A program made the position numbers and the translations under genes. The notes beneath the pieces were generated by a model that was not told where the DNA came from, did not search any database, and saw nothing but the letters and a program-made list of their open reading frames with translations. A stretch of DNA of 64,000 nt from JAQIBY01 sp046546095 (GTDB lineage Bacteria > Bacteroidota > Bacteroidia > Bacteroidales > ML635J-15). The stretch covers positions 9,365-73,364 of the forward strand of contig JBKGYK010000003.1 of assembly GCA_046546095.1 (NCBI GenBank), in the 5' to 3' direction. Below are positions 54,838 through 63,819 of the stretch, piece after piece. Within the stretch, counting starts at the first letter, position 1. Each line of letters begins with the position of its first letter.

Positions 54838-56484
54838 ATGAAAAATTTCTTCAGGTATCTGCCTTTCCTGTTTATCCTGATAACAGGTAAGCTCACAGCT
54901 CAGGAAGGCAGAATAACGGGCAATTTTCAGGGTGATTTTCAGTACTACTTATCTGATTCCAGCATCAATGCTGTAGCCCCTGATGAACAATTACTGATGA
55001 ATTCATACGCCAATTTCACCTTTACCAAAGGCAACTTCAGCGCCGGACTTCGTTATGAAGGCTATTTGAATACCCTTGCAGGTTTTCCCGGCGAAGATGG
55101 GAGAAATGACGGTATTGGCATCCCTCACAGATGGGCAACATTTTCAAAAAACGGACTGCAAATTACCGCTGGTAATTTTTATGAACAATTTGGCAATGGG
55201 CTTGCCCTGAGAACATACGAAGAGAAAAACCTGGGTATCGACAATTCCCTGGATGGAGTACGTGTTAAGTACAATCCAATCTTTGGCATCAACCTGACCG
55301 GTCTGGTGGGAAAACAACGACATTATTTTGACTATGGCCCTGGTATTGTCCGTGGTTTTGACGGAGAAATCGGCATCAATGACATCATCCCTTCACTGAT
55401 GGACAAACGACTTAGATTAACAATGGGTGGAAGCTTTGTCAGCAAATTCCAGGAAGATAATGACCCGGTATATGTGCTCCCGGAAAATGTAGCGACATCA
55501 GCAGCACGCCTCAACATCAACTACGGGCTGCTTAACCTGGCAACGGAATACGCCTACAAAATCAATGATCCCAGTCAGGAAAACAATTACATCTACCGGC
55601 CGGGGCAGGCATTCCTGGCCACAGCAACCTATTCAAAAAGTGGGTTGGGAGTTTTTCTTACCACCAAATGGGTTGACAACATGTCTTATCGCAGCGATCG
55701 AAACGCAACACTTACCGACCTCAACATCAACCACCTGCCGGAAATAAGCAAGAATCATGCTTATACCCTTTCTGCTTATTATCCTTATGCTACTCAACCC
55801 AACGGTGAATGGGGAATTCAGGCCGAAGTTTTTTATAAATTTAAGCGTAAATCAACGCTCGGCGGCAAATACGGAACCATGCTGGCCTTGAATTATACCA
55901 GGGTACATGATATTAGTCGCCAGCAAATTTCAGACTCCATTCCCATTGGTGCCAGAGGAACAAAAGGTTACAAAACAGATTTTTTCAGCATGGGTGAAGA
56001 ATTATTTTTTCAGGACATCAATGTAGAAATCAATAAAAAAGTGTCCAAAGATTTCAAGATGATCCTCACCTGGCAAAACATTATACTGAATAATGAGGTT
56101 TTAAAACAGTCTGATTATCACGACATGATCAAAGCAAACATTGCCATAGCTGACCTTACTTATAAATTCAATTCAAGGAAAAGCCTCAGAGGAGAATTTC
56201 AAACCATGTTTACCGAACAGGATAAAGGTGACTGGGCCATGGTGTTGTTTGAATACAGCATGCCGCATTTTTTCTTCAGCATTATGGACAACTGGAATTA
56301 CGGCAATCCCAACAAAAACGAACGATTTCATTATTACACGGCAGGTCTGGGTTACGTCAATGGCGGGAATCGTATTCAGATTTCCTACGGGAAACAACGT
56401 CAGGGTGTCATGTGTGTAGGCGGTGTCTGTCGTACCGTTCCTGCATCCAATGGCGTCATGCTTTCAATATCCAGTACTTTTTAA
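54838..56484 (+). CDS. Predicted outer-membrane protein, DUF6029-like
   Basis: A 548-residue protein with a signal peptide (FFRYLPFLFILITGKLTAQ). Repeated amphipathic strands (FSAGLRYEGYLN, LRLTMGGSFV, NIAIADLTYKFN) and a final aromatic strand (VMLSISSTF, ending in Phe) indicate an outer-membrane barrel. Its size and N-terminus (ITGNFQGDFQYYL) resemble the Bacteroidota family DUF6029, whose function is unknown. It lies between two thioredoxin-motif genes with gaps of 40 and 12 bases, so a role in envelope redox or in presenting those proteins is plausible. Confidence 0.87.
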   Translation: MKNFFRYLPFLFILITGKLTAQEGRITGNFQGDFQYYLSDSSINAVAPDEQLLMNSYANFTFTKGNFSAGLRYEGYLNTLAGFPGEDGRNDGIGIPHRWATFSKNGLQITAGNFYEQFGNGLALRTYEEKNLGIDNSLDGVRVKYNPIFGINLTGLVGKQRHYFDYGPGIVRGFDGEIGINDIIPSLMDKRLRLTMGGSFVSKFQEDNDPVYVLPENVATSAARLNINYGLLNLATEYAYKINDPSQENNYIYRPGQAFLATATYSKSGLGVFLTTKWVDNMSYRSDRNATLTDLNINHLPEISKNHAYTLSAYYPYATQPNGEWGIQAEVFYKFKRKSTLGGKYGTMLALNYTRVHDISRQQISDSIPIGARGTKGYKTDFFSMGEELFFQDINVEINKKVSKDFKMILTWQNIILNNEVLKQSDYHDMIKANIAIADLTYKFNSRKSLRGEFQTMFTEQDKGDWAMVLFEYSMPHFFFSIMDNWNYGNPNKNERFHYYTAGLGYVNGGNRIQISYGKQRQGVMCVGGVCRTVPASNGVMLSISSTF

Positions 56485-56496
56485 TTATTATCAGTC

Positions 56497-57357
56497 ATGA
56501 AACAGTTACTCAAATACCTAAGCATAGTTTTGATTGCAGGCAGTGTGTTTATTGCCTGCGACAAAATAGAAGAACCCTATGTAGAAGAAAATGCAAACAT
56601 ATGGAACGGAAGAAAGGTACTGATGCTTGATCTCACAGGACATCACTGCCCAAACTGCCCTGAGGGACACCGCACATTAGAAGATTTGCAAAATTCCTTT
56701 GGAGAAGCCATCGTTCCTGTGGCAATTCATGCAACCTATTTTGCACGACACGGCAATGATTCTACTGAACCTTTTTACTACGACTTCACCTGCCCTACAG
56801 GCATAGAGCTTGGAGGAGACACACAGGGCGGTGCAGGCTATTTTAACATATTTGGTCTGCCGGTAGCTGCCGTCAATAATTTTAATCCCGAAGGACTCTC
56901 AAATCCCGGAGAATGGGGTGGAATCATATCTGACTTCCTCGGCCTGTATCCTGAATTTACCATCGAAATCAGCAGTAATTACAATCCCAATAAGCTGGAA
57001 ATAAGTGCTGATGTGGAGATTCAGGCAGAAGTGGCGTCTGTCAGGAATCTCAAGCTTGGTGTTTACCTCACCGAATCTCATATTATCAACTGGCAGGAAG
57101 ACGATGCAGCCGAAGAATCTCCGGTGCCGGACTATGAACACAATCATGTGCTCAGAGCAAGTATGAACGGCAGTTTTGGCGAATCAGTCAATACTTCGAA
57201 CAATGAAATTACTCCCGGAGACATGTTCAGCAAATCATACACAATTCAGCGTGGTGATGACTGGGTTCCGGAAAACATGCATGTTCTTGCCTTCGTTTAT
57301 GATACCGATACATATGAAGTATTGCAGGCTGAAGAGATTCTCCTGATTGAAGAATAA
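56497..57357 (+). CDS. Omp28-related lipoprotein with CxxC motif
   Basis: A 286-residue outer-membrane lipoprotein. The signal peptide ends with the lipobox IACDK (acylated Cys21). The next domain resembles Omp28 of Porphyromonas and has a thioredoxin-like CPNC (Cys51, Cys54) in TGHHCPNCPEGHRTLEDL, then AVNNF and a beta-sandwich C-terminal part. It ends the apparent operon after the tlpA-like and DUF6029-like genes. Omp28 is a surface antigen in Porphyromonas; its biochemical role is not settled. Confidence 0.9.
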   Translation: MKQLLKYLSIVLIAGSVFIACDKIEEPYVEENANIWNGRKVLMLDLTGHHCPNCPEGHRTLEDLQNSFGEAIVPVAIHATYFARHGNDSTEPFYYDFTCPTGIELGGDTQGGAGYFNIFGLPVAAVNNFNPEGLSNPGEWGGIISDFLGLYPEFTIEISSNYNPNKLEISADVEIQAEVASVRNLKLGVYLTESHIINWQEDDAAEESPVPDYEHNHVLRASMNGSFGESVNTSNNEITPGDMFSKSYTIQRGDDWVPENMHVLAFVYDTDTYEVLQAEEILLIEE

Positions 57358-57400
57358 AACCGGCTGAACAAAATCTGTCATTTTTTATTATCTTCACCTT

Positions 57401-58048
57401 ATGAATCATTTGACAAGCACTATACTCATAGGGTTTATGGCAACCCTTCTGTCCTCCCCGGTTTTGTCCCAGGATTTTAGTGGTGGAATTTGCGCTGGTC
57501 CGGTAATTACCCAATACAACGGTGATAATGTTGGCGGATACAACAAAATCGGTCCGAAAGCCGGAATTTTTGTGCGCAGAGAGATGCCCGGCAAACTCGA
57601 TTACCAGATTGACATGATTTTTGTCCAAAAGGGAAGTAAATACAAAAACAGGGAAATCGTGGATTATTATAATCTGCGATTGCGCTATATTGAAGTACCC
57701 TTTACCCTGCAGTACCTCACTGACAAACTGGAAATACCGGGATTTTTTCGCTGGCAGCTTGAAAATGAAATCGGCCTGGAAGTTGGTTTGGGTGCAGCAT
57801 ACCTTCTGGAAGCCAAAGAAGATGACGATGGAGGAGGCTGGCTCAATGAGCCGGTAAAACCTTTCAGAAAATACGATATCACAGCCCATGCAGGTCTGGC
57901 ATACTTTATCAATGAAAACTGGTTTTTGAATTTCCGATACAGTTACAGTATATTGCCTGTGCGGGATCATCCCGGGGGACAAACCTGGTTGATCGACTGG
58001 GGAGAATACAACAATGTGCTGCATTTTACTGTTAATTATGCATTCTGA
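57401..58048 (+). CDS. PorT-like outer-membrane beta-barrel protein
   Basis: A 215-residue protein with a signal peptide (FMATLLSSPVLSQ) and eight or so beta-strands (GGICAGPVITQYNG, GIFVRREMPGKLDYQIDMIF, LRYIEVPFTLQYL, FRYSYSILPV) ending in Phe. RYIEVPFTLQY is typical of the PorT family of small Bacteroidota barrels; whether it is PorT itself (a T9SS component) or a paralogue cannot be told. The ubiX start follows its stop by one base. Confidence 0.83.
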   Translation: MNHLTSTILIGFMATLLSSPVLSQDFSGGICAGPVITQYNGDNVGGYNKIGPKAGIFVRREMPGKLDYQIDMIFVQKGSKYKNREIVDYYNLRLRYIEVPFTLQYLTDKLEIPGFFRWQLENEIGLEVGLGAAYLLEAKEDDDGGGWLNEPVKPFRKYDITAHAGLAYFINENWFLNFRYSYSILPVRDHPGGQTWLIDWGEYNNVLHFTVNYAF

Positions 58049-58049
58049 T

Positions 58050-58598
58050 ATGCAAAGAAAAATCGTGATAGCAATTACAGGAGCAAGTGGCAGCATTTAT
58101 GCCCAACGCCTGATATCAAAACTGGAGCAGTTACCAAACCCACCGCAGTTGGCACTGGTAATGTCGGAGGTTGCAATAAAAGTGTGGGAGACAGAATTGG
58201 AATCCCTTCCAAAATACAATCATCAGATTTTTGATGCCGGCGATTTCATGGCACCTTTTGCTTCCGGATCATCAGTTTGGAACAGTATGGTAATTGTACC
58301 CTGCACTATGGGCAGTCTGGGGAAAATTGCCAACGGTATAGCGGACAACCTGATTACCCGTGCCGCAGATGTGTTTTTGAAAGAAAGAAAACAGTTGATA
58401 CTGGTGCCACGCGAGACACCGTTCAATCACATTCACCTTGAAAACATGAAACATCTCAATCTGGCAGGTGCACTTATCATGCCGGCATCCCCTTCGTTTT
58501 ATTCACGTCCGCAAAGTATTATTTCTCTGGTTGATACACTGGTGAACCGCATTATGGATCATTTGGGTTATCCACCTGAAGATGCCCAGCGCTGGTAA
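58050..58598 (+). CDS. ubiX: UbiX-like flavin prenyltransferase
   Basis: UbiX makes prenylated FMN, the cofactor of UbiD-type decarboxylases. The 182-residue product has AITGASGSIYAQRLISKL at the N-terminus, the conserved IVPCTMGSLGKIANGIADNL, and LVPRETPFNHIHLENM. The start at 58050 lies one base after the stop of the PorT-like gene; M codons further upstream are less likely. No ubiD gene is in the window. Confidence 0.92.
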   Translation: MQRKIVIAITGASGSIYAQRLISKLEQLPNPPQLALVMSEVAIKVWETELESLPKYNHQIFDAGDFMAPFASGSSVWNSMVIVPCTMGSLGKIANGIADNLITRAADVFLKERKQLILVPRETPFNHIHLENMKHLNLAGALIMPASPSFYSRPQSIISLVDTLVNRIMDHLGYPPEDAQRW

Positions 58599-58605
58599 GT
58601 CAAAA

Positions 58606-59310
58606 TCAACTGTCTGCCATACCAATACTGGCAATACTAACCCTGGCATCTTTTGCCCCGAGCAAAGCATGCGCACACGCTTCGATGGTGGCTCCGGTGG
58701 TGATTACATCATCCACAAGCAAAACATGTTTACCGGAAAGCTCCTCAGGATTCCTGACAGCAAATACTTCAGAAACATTCTCCCAACGATCATAACGGCC
58801 TTTTTTTGTCTGGGTTTTTGTAAACACCTTGCGATAAAGGTTTTCATTGCTGACCGGGATTCCCATAACCTGAGAAATGCCTTCGGCGATCCGCTCTGCC
58901 TGGTTATATCCTCTGACTTTCTTCTTGTCAGGATGTAAAGGAACAGGCACTACAAAATCTATTGCCTTAAAATGCCCATCCATATTCAACTCAGAACCCA
59001 GCTCCCTGCCAAGAAATACCCCGATATCGGGGCGACCCTTATATTTGAGCTTATGAATTAGTTTGCGATATTGACTTCCTTTAACAAAAACCATCAGTGC
59101 CGTGGCACGCTCAATGTTCACCCTGCCCCAAAAGACTTGTGATAATGCATTTTCGGAATCAGCATGAAATTTTGTCCGCGGCAGTTTGACCAGACATTTT
59201 GTACATAAGATCTCCTCCTGCTGTAACAGGCTTTTGCCACAGGCATCACAAATTTTCGGATAAAATAAATACCAGAAATCCTGCCAATATGTAAGCAATG
59301 CGGGTTTCAT
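58606..59310 (-). CDS. ComF family phosphoribosyltransferase-like protein
   Basis: A 234-residue protein. The N-terminal zinc-ribbon-like region has CDACGK and CTKC, followed by VPVPLHPDKKKVRGYNQAER and the phosphoribosyltransferase loop VLLVDDVITTGATIEACA. ComF takes part in DNA uptake in naturally competent bacteria. The gene runs against ubiX with 7 bases between. gldA lies upstream on the same strand, 47 bases away. Confidence 0.92.
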   Translation of the reverse strand: MKPALLTYWQDFWYLFYPKICDACGKSLLQQEEILCTKCLVKLPRTKFHADSENALSQVFWGRVNIERATALMVFVKGSQYRKLIHKLKYKGRPDIGVFLGRELGSELNMDGHFKAIDFVVPVPLHPDKKKVRGYNQAERIAEGISQVMGIPVSNENLYRKVFTKTQTKKGRYDRWENVSEVFAVRNPEELSGKHVLLVDDVITTGATIEACAHALLGAKDARVSIASIGMADS

Positions 59311-59357
59311 GCACCAATAAAATTACAAAAAAACCGCAATTCTCCCAAAAATTCATT

Positions 59358-60263
59358 CTATTTTGTCAATTCCCGGAAAACCTCTTCCAGGCTCTTATTC
59401 TTTTGACTCATGGACAAAACGGTAAGCTTATGCTTAACTGCGTACTGAAATAAAAGTGGTCTGATATCTTTATCTACTGCACTTTGAACCAAATATTTAT
59501 TATTTTCCAGTCGCAACACTTTTGTCACCGGTTTAATGGTTTTCAGATCTGTCGGTTTGATGTTTTTGTCAAACTCAACTATCACAGTACGCTCTTTATC
59601 ACTTGCTGCAGAAAGAGCTTCAGCCTTATCATCCGCAACAATTTTACCTTTGTTGATAATCAACACCCGATCGCAAATGGCCTCCACCTCCTGCATGATA
59701 TGAGTTGAAAGCATGACGGTTTTTTCTTTCCCGAGTTGATTGATTAACTCTCTGATTTCAACAATCTGATTGGGATCAAGTCCACTGGTAGGTTCATCAA
59801 GAATTAGTACACGGGGATCATGAATAATGGCCTGAGCAAGGCCCACCCGCTGTTTATATCCTTTGGACAAAGCGCCGATCTGTTTCCTGACTTCTCTTTG
59901 CAAACCGGTCATCTCAATGATTTCGTCTATCCTGGCCCTCTTATTGCTGAGCTTATATATCCCAGCTACATAATTCAGGTACTCCCGGACATACATATCC
60001 TCATACAGGGGATTGTTTTCGGGAAGATATCCAATCATTTTTCTGATTTCCAGAGAATTCTCACTCACATCAATATCTTCAATCCGGGCAGAACCTTCTG
60101 TCGGAGGGATGCTCCCGGTTAAGATACGCATAGCTGTGGTTTTACCTGCACCATTTGGACCTATAAACCCGGCAATCTGACCGGTATTTATGGTGAATGA
60201 AACATTATCAAGTGCTCTCTGGCTTCCGTACTTCTTTGTAAGTCCTTCAACATTAATTGACAT
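59358..60263 (-). CDS. gldA: Gliding-motility-associated ABC transporter ATP-binding protein GldA
   Basis: The ATPase of the GldAFG transporter, known in Flavobacterium to be needed for gliding. The 301-residue product has Walker A GFIGPNGAGKTTAMRIL, the unusual signature LSKGYKQRVGLA, Walker B PRVLILDEPTSGLDP and the H-loop LSTHIMQEVEAI, then a C-terminal beta region ending SLEEVFRELTK. The start at 60263 (MSINVEGLTKKYG) fits the family better than the upstream ATG at 60272. gldF and gldG are not in the window. A -7-like TAAATTTG lies upstream. Confidence 0.9.
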   Translation of the reverse strand: MSINVEGLTKKYGSQRALDNVSFTINTGQIAGFIGPNGAGKTTAMRILTGSIPPTEGSARIEDIDVSENSLEIRKMIGYLPENNPLYEDMYVREYLNYVAGIYKLSNKRARIDEIIEMTGLQREVRKQIGALSKGYKQRVGLAQAIIHDPRVLILDEPTSGLDPNQIVEIRELINQLGKEKTVMLSTHIMQEVEAICDRVLIINKGKIVADDKAEALSAASDKERTVIVEFDKNIKPTDLKTIKPVTKVLRLENNKYLVQSAVDKDIRPLLFQYAVKHKLTVLSMSQKNKSLEEVFRELTK

Positions 60264-60286
60264 AAGCAACAATTTTATCCTTTCTG

Positions 60287-60294
60287 CAAATTTA
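60287..60294 (-). promoter_or_regulatory. Candidate -7 box of gldA
   Basis: On the minus strand TAAATTTG matches TAnnTTTG, 23 bases before the gldA ATG. No -33 box was seen. On the plus strand a related TATCTTTA (60316-60323) could serve ispG. Confidence 0.45.
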
Positions 60295-60347
60295 CTAATT
60301 CCGCAATGATTTCTTTATCTTTAAGCAAAAATCTATAAGCATCTCAC

Positions 60348-62231
60348 ATGAGATTACGATACTGCATAGACCTGGCTAATTATGAACGTTTCCCGTCAAG
60401 AATTGTTATGGTGGGAGATGTCCCCGTCGGAGGCGCACATCCGATTCGTTTACAGTCAATGACCAATACAGACACCCGTGATGTAAAAAACACAATCGAA
60501 CAGGCAAAACGAATTTTTGATGCAGGTGGTGATTTTGTCAGAATCACCACCCAGGGTATGAAAGAAGTTAAAAGTCTGAAAGAGATAAAAACCACTCTTC
60601 ACCGTGATGGTTATACACGGCCATTGATTGCTGATGTACATTTCAATGCAAAAATTGCTGAAGCAGCAGCCGAACTTGTTGAAAAAATACGTATCAATCC
60701 CGGCAATTATGTGGATTCACGCGCTACGTTTACAATAACAAACAAAAGTGATGCAGCATATGACAGTGAATTACAGTTGATGCATGAACGCTTGCTGCCA
60801 CTCATAAAAATCTGCAAAAAAAACGGTACAGCCATTCGTATCGGCAGCAATTACGGAAGTTTGTCTGATCGCATTATGAACAGATACGGCAACACTCCGG
60901 AAGGCATGGTAGAGGCCGCTATGGAATATTATCGCATTTTCAGGGCAGAAAGTTTTGATAATCTCATCCTGTCTATGAAGGCCAGTGACCCCAAAATCAT
61001 GGTGGAAGCCAGTCGCCTGCTGAATGCCCGTATGATACAGGAAGGTGTCAGCTACCCACAGCATCTGGGGGTAACTGAAGCAGGAGAAGGCAGGGAAGGA
61101 CGCATGAGGTCAGCAGTAGGTATTGGTGCTCTTTTGGCAGATGGCATCGGTGATACAATCAGGGTGTCACTTACCGAAGCACCGGAAAAAGAAATCCCTG
61201 TTGCACAGACACTCGTTAAACAATTTGCAAACAAAACACCCGGAGTTATCAGGATGCCAATTTATGTACCGGAATATGATACATTTGAAGGTATAGATAA
61301 GGATCAGCTTCCACATCCGTTTTCAAAAACCGTGGTGGCCTGCGATTTTAGAAATTTTACCAAAATTGAAGATAAAGATTTAAAAGCTCTGGGATTTACA
61401 TTCAATAAACAGGAAAACAAATGGCTGGCCGGCAAAACAAGTCCGGAAATATTGTTGACAAAAGACACCAACCTGCCAGAGCAGAATATTGATTGCAAAT
61501 TGTTGTGCGAAAACATTACTCCACACAAGGGTTGGTGTACCGATTCACTTGTGAATGCAGAGATACTTCGCAAAAATGACAACCCCGAAGCCATTGAGTG
61601 TGTCTATGATGATTTGGATGAAAGACAACTGGAAGAACGTCTGAACCTGACAAAACCTATATTCATTCTCAATACAAACACAGATTATCCCACCGGAGAG
61701 GTCAGAAGTTTCATCAGCAGGCTGGGAAAATTTGCATCAGAAACCACGGTTCTTCTGAAAATCCCTGTTGACTCAGGACAGGAAATGAATACAGCTGCAG
61801 AATATGGCGCCATCCTGGTGGAAAACAGAATGGCTGGTTTTGTTTACGAGGCAACTGAAGCCATGCTACAGGAGCGTAACAATTTCATCTTTGACATGTT
61901 ACAGGCAGCAGGTATCAGACGAAGCAAAGTAGAATTCATTTCATGCCCGGGTTGCGGGCGCACTTTGTTTGACCTTGAAAATACGACAAGTCAGATAAAA
62001 AAAGAATTTGGTCATCTTGACGACCTTAAAATTGCTGTGATGGGCTGTATCGTAAACGGACCTGGAGAAATGCTGGATGCCGATTACGGATACATCGGAG
62101 CAGGAAAAGGCAAGGTAAGTCTTTACAAAGGCCAAAAACCTATCATGAAAAATATTCCTGAAGAGCAGGCCGTTGAAGCATTGAAAAATTTACTAAAAAA
62201 GAACAAGGACTGGAAAGAACCTGAATTATGA
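60348..62231 (+). CDS. ispG: 4-hydroxy-3-methylbut-2-en-1-yl diphosphate synthase (IspG), large form
   Basis: IspG reduces MEcPP to HMBPP in the isoprenoid pathway using a 4Fe-4S cluster. The 627-residue product has an N-terminal TIM barrel (SMTNTDTRDVKNTIEQAKRI, RINPGNY) and the C-terminal cluster domain with SCPGCGRTLFDLEN (two Cys) and IAVMGCIVNGPGEM (third Cys). Between about residues 290 and 500 lies an additional domain, so this is the large form found in Bacteroidota, Chlamydia and plants, not the 370-residue E. coli form. The next gene overlaps its stop by ATGA. Confidence 0.96.
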   Translation: MRLRYCIDLANYERFPSRIVMVGDVPVGGAHPIRLQSMTNTDTRDVKNTIEQAKRIFDAGGDFVRITTQGMKEVKSLKEIKTTLHRDGYTRPLIADVHFNAKIAEAAAELVEKIRINPGNYVDSRATFTITNKSDAAYDSELQLMHERLLPLIKICKKNGTAIRIGSNYGSLSDRIMNRYGNTPEGMVEAAMEYYRIFRAESFDNLILSMKASDPKIMVEASRLLNARMIQEGVSYPQHLGVTEAGEGREGRMRSAVGIGALLADGIGDTIRVSLTEAPEKEIPVAQTLVKQFANKTPGVIRMPIYVPEYDTFEGIDKDQLPHPFSKTVVACDFRNFTKIEDKDLKALGFTFNKQENKWLAGKTSPEILLTKDTNLPEQNIDCKLLCENITPHKGWCTDSLVNAEILRKNDNPEAIECVYDDLDERQLEERLNLTKPIFILNTNTDYPTGEVRSFISRLGKFASETTVLLKIPVDSGQEMNTAAEYGAILVENRMAGFVYEATEAMLQERNNFIFDMLQAAGIRRSKVEFISCPGCGRTLFDLENTTSQIKKEFGHLDDLKIAVMGCIVNGPGEMLDADYGYIGAGKGKVSLYKGQKPIMKNIPEEQAVEALKNLLKKNKDWKEPEL

Positions 62232-63514
62232 AGTACGAAAAAATCCCCCCTGAACTTTTTGTAAAAAACAGGAACAAACTGTTTAACAAAATGGAAGTTG
62301 GCGAGCTGGCAATCCTTTGCTCCAACAACAATTATCCCAGGAATGGCGACCAGAATTATCCTTTCAGGCAGGATTCTGATTTTTTCTGGCTGACAGGTAT
62401 CAATCAGGACTGGACTTGCCTGATGATGTATAAAGACAAACAAAAACAGAACCACAGCTTACTCCTCACCAAAGAAACAAATGAGCGTATCCGGTTGTGG
62501 GATGGGCCCCGTCTTGACAAAAAAGAGGCTGCTGAAATCAGTGGAATTGATGATGTCATCTGGCTGAATGAAATTGACAAATCCATAAAACACTACCTGA
62601 ATAAAGCCAAAAAAGTCAGCATGAATGAAAAAGCAAACCAACACCTACTCAATGACAAGGAATCAGGTTCTGAGATGCTGAAAAAACATTTTGCCAAGTA
62701 TTTCGGAAACAAAAAAGTCCATAACATCTGCCCACGCATTCATCCCCTGAGGGTGATTAAAGAAAAGGAAGAAATTGACCTCATTCGCAAAGCAATAGAG
62801 ATAACACGCCACGCATACGATTCTGTCCTCAGACAGTTAAAACCCGGCATGAAAGAATATCAGGCTGAAGCCATAATGCGCTACGAAATATTAAGCCGTG
62901 GTGCAGATGACATGAGCTTTGCTCCCATTCTGGCATCAGGGGAAAATGCATGCATTCTCCATTATATCAACAACGATAAAACATGCCATGAGGGTGAACT
63001 TTTACTCATGGATTTTGGTGCAGAATATGCACTTTACCCCGCTGACTGCTCACGAACAATTCCGGTAAACGGAAAATTCAGCGAACGGCAAAAAACAATT
63101 TACCAGGCCGTACTTGATGTATATTATCAGGCAATAGAACTCTTTAAACCCGGTGAAACAATCAGGAGTATAAATGAAAAAACCGGGCTGTTGATGCAGG
63201 AAAAATTACTTGAACTTGGCATTCTGTCGGAAAATGATATTCGCAATGAGGATAAAAATCACCCGGCATATAAAAAATATTTTCCACACGGCACATCCCA
63301 TTTCATCGGGCTTGATGTTCATGATGTAGGTGACAAAGACAGAGCATTTGAACCCGGCATGGTCATGAGTTGCGAACCAGGTATCTATCTGCAGAAAGAA
63401 GGCATTGGCGTACGCATTGAAACCGATATTCTCATTACCGAAACAGGAGCTGAGGATTTGATGGCAGATTTCCCGGTTGAAATAAAGGACATAGAAAAAC
63501 AAATGACCGGCTAA
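62228..63514 (+). CDS. Aminopeptidase P family (Xaa-Pro aminopeptidase)
   Basis: A metallopeptidase that removes N-terminal residues before proline. The 428-residue product has the N-terminal domain (YPFRQDSDFFWLTGI) and the pita-bread catalytic domain with metal ligands: two Asp in LLMDFGAEYALYPADCSRTI, His in HGTSHFIGLDVHD, and Glu in SCEPGIYL and GVRIETDIL. AILASGENACILHY is typical. Its ATG overlaps the ispG stop. It is the last gene before the repeat region. Confidence 0.93.
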   Translation: MKYEKIPPELFVKNRNKLFNKMEVGELAILCSNNNYPRNGDQNYPFRQDSDFFWLTGINQDWTCLMMYKDKQKQNHSLLLTKETNERIRLWDGPRLDKKEAAEISGIDDVIWLNEIDKSIKHYLNKAKKVSMNEKANQHLLNDKESGSEMLKKHFAKYFGNKKVHNICPRIHPLRVIKEKEEIDLIRKAIEITRHAYDSVLRQLKPGMKEYQAEAIMRYEILSRGADDMSFAPILASGENACILHYINNDKTCHEGELLLMDFGAEYALYPADCSRTIPVNGKFSERQKTIYQAVLDVYYQAIELFKPGETIRSINEKTGLLMQEKLLELGILSENDIRNEDKNHPAYKKYFPHGTSHFIGLDVHDVGDKDRAFEPGMVMSCEPGIYLQKEGIGVRIETDILITETGAEDLMADFPVEIKDIEKQMTG

Positions 63515-63519
63515 TCTTG

Positions 63520-63549
63520 TTGTGAAATTAAAAATTATTCATATTTTTG
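63520..63549 (+). promoter_or_regulatory. Promoter facing the repeat region
   Basis: TTG (63520-63522) is followed after exactly 19 bases by TATTTTTG (63542-63549), matching the Bacteroidota consensus. The start site should be near 63553, and no protein gene follows, so it should drive an RNA from the repeat region. Confidence 0.65.
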
Positions 63550-63552
63550 CAA

Positions 63553-63639
63553 AGCATAAGTCATCGGCTCAGCTGCCTGCCGGTAACCGGGTATATTCAA
63601 ATCCTGCAGCCGGCAGATGACAAAAGGTTCTTTTTTTTT
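63553..63639 (+). ncRNA. Candidate small RNA with terminator-like end
   Basis: From the predicted start at about 63553 to the T9 run at 63631-63639 the sequence can fold: GTCATC (63560-63565) pairs with GATGAC (63616-63621), and CTGCCGG (63577-63583) pairs with CCGGCAG (63610-63616). With the T-run this resembles a short terminated RNA of about 87 nt. It is also a degraded copy of the palindromic elements that follow (TCCTGCAGCCGGCAGATGAC). No transcript evidence is available; it may be simply a relic of the repeats or of a tRNA. Confidence 0.4.
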
Positions 63640-63643
63640 GGGT

Positions 63644-63707
63644 CATTAACTCAGTTGGTTTAGTCCGCCAGCCGGCGGATGACAGGGTAGAAGTCGCTGA
63701 GGTAATG
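63644..63707 (+). repeat. Type A tRNA-like palindromic element, copy 1
   Basis: CATTAACTCAG (63644-63654) and CTGAGGTAATG (63697-63707) form an outer stem with 10 of 11 pairs around the central hairpin TCCGCCAGCCGGCGGA (63664-63679). The second copy is at 63824-63887. Confidence 0.75.
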
Positions 63708-63754
63708 TTATTTTATGCTAATGTGGCAGATACCAGTAATGAATAATGGACAAC

Positions 63755-63819
63755 TGATCCTTTAGCTCAGTTGGTTTAGTCCGCCAGCCGGCGGATGACA
63801 GGCAAAGGTTCTTTTTTTT
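63755..63819 (+). repeat. Type B tRNA-like palindromic element with T-run
   Basis: GATCCTTT (from about 63756) can pair with AAAGGTTC (63804-63811) at 7 of 8 positions around the same central palindrome (63780-63795), followed by eight Ts (63812-63819), a terminator-like shape. The second copy (from 63936) has the same head but the tail of a type A element, GTAGAAGTCGCTGAGGTA. Confidence 0.65.

Noticed and set aside
63640..63720. Complete tRNA gene in the repeat region
   Set aside because: The D-arm-like start is present, but there is no anticodon arm, T-arm TTCAAATC or CCA-proximal acceptor pair; the palindrome takes its place.
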